DNA from: Flammeovirgaceae bacterium UBA7330
GTDB lineage: Bacteria; Bacteroidota; Bacteroidia; Cytophagales; Cyclobacteriaceae
Reading direction: 5' to 3'
Assembly (NCBI GenBank): GCA_002471275.1
Contig: DKPQ01000020.1
Coordinates: 1-64,000 of the forward strand
DNA: 64,000 bases
Shown here: positions 63,796-64,000 of the stretch, piece by piece
How positions within the stretch are numbered: position 1 is the first letter of the stretch
How the letters are laid out: the number at the start of each line of letters is the position of its first letter
Made by a program: the position numbers and the translations under genes
The notes under the pieces: generated by a model
Seen by the model: only the letters and a program-made list of their open reading frames with translations
What the model was told of the DNA's origin: nothing
Databases searched by the model: none

Positions 63796-64000
63796 TCAAT
63801 TAGTTATTTTTTCAAGAAAATCAAGAATCTTTTTGATATAGGATTCGATAGTAAACCTTTCCTTAACTTCTAACAAGGCATTCTCAATAATTATTTTATT
63901 TCTCTCCCTATTATGATTTACATATTTCATAATCTCAGCAAGATTATATTCATCACCTTGATAAAGGTATCCTGTTTCTTTATCCTTAATCACCTCTCTT
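63796..64000 (-). CDS. Glycosyltransferase (GT4-like), C-terminal fragment cut by the window edge
   Basis: The frame is open to the window end and ends at 63796. The visible residues (VIKDKETGYLYQGDEYNLAE, then a charged helical tail) match the C-terminal end of GT4 transferases, where the donor-binding domain reads E-V-I-x-x-x-x-x-G-Y-L-(V/Y). The start lies right of the window. It belongs to the same minus-strand polysaccharide operon, upstream of the Wzz-type gene. Confidence 0.6.
   Translation of the reverse strand, partial: REVIKDKETGYLYQGDEYNLAEIMKYVNHNRERNKIIIENALLEVKERFTIESYIKKILDFLEKITN

Overview
The window looks like a chromosomal segment of a marine-type Bacteroidota (Cytophagales-like) bacterium. 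The grounds are several proteins with type IX secretion (T9SS) C-terminal sorting domains of both type A and type B, a PorP/SprF-family outer-membrane protein, SprB-type adhesin repeats, a GldM-like protein, many short signal peptides ending in A-Q, lipoproteins, low GC and few Shine-Dalgarno sites. There are no rRNA, tRNA, transposase or CRISPR sequences, and no recognisable transcription regulator.

Layout. (1) 1-200: three consecutive hairpins, one a good terminator, probably closing a gene or RNA to the left. (2) 0.3-14.9 kb: metabolic genes. These are a Tat-exported sulfite oxidase with its cytochrome c; a lipoprotein/propeller pair; a Gfo/Idh/MocA oxidoreductase with a sugar isomerase, both with Tat-like leaders; a lone SiaC-family protein; a CsgG-like secreted protein; a translationally coupled acyl-CoA synthetase and ILVBL/HACL2-like thiamine-diphosphate lyase; a PLP enzyme; and a glycerophosphodiesterase. 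(3) 15.0-16.1 kb: a lipoprotein and a ParE-type toxin-antitoxin pair. (4) 16.3-45.7 kb, almost all on the minus strand: a very large cell-surface locus. Four coupled genes (1531 aa unknown, 683 aa FN3 protein, 2535 aa SprB-repeat protein, 1511 aa FG-GAP/Ig protein with a type B sorting domain) are followed, after an accessory interval, by a PorP/SprF-OmpA fusion and a 569 aa outer-membrane barrel. The interval (19.5-26.9 kb) carries a DUF559 nuclease next to a cloverleaf-forming inverted-repeat element, a 949 aa T9SS protein, a decayed PIN toxin-antitoxin duplication and small secreted proteins separated by a dispersed repeat. (5) 45.9-64 kb: an exopolysaccharide/capsule locus with GDP-fucose synthesis (gmd, fcl), a WcaJ-type initiating transferase, glycosyltransferases, sulfotransferase, a Wzy-like polymerase, an acetyltransferase and a Wzz-type chain-length protein. 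A plus-strand island encodes a T9SS sulfatase and an acetylesterase. A frameshifted Uma2 nuclease pseudogene and an orphan DUF433 gene lie inside this locus.

The most interesting candidate system is the 16.3-45.7 kb surface apparatus. Its genes overlap by 1-4 bases. Its type B sorting signal fits the SprF-family protein encoded downstream. It appears to have been split by an accessory island rich in structured repeats. The second theme is small palindromic elements that have entered or touch coding sequences: a cloverleaf at the start of the SprF-OmpA gene, a triple hairpin in the leader of the 1511 aa gene, and a 27-base palindrome inside an antitoxin. Functions are read from motifs by eye; no database search was run.
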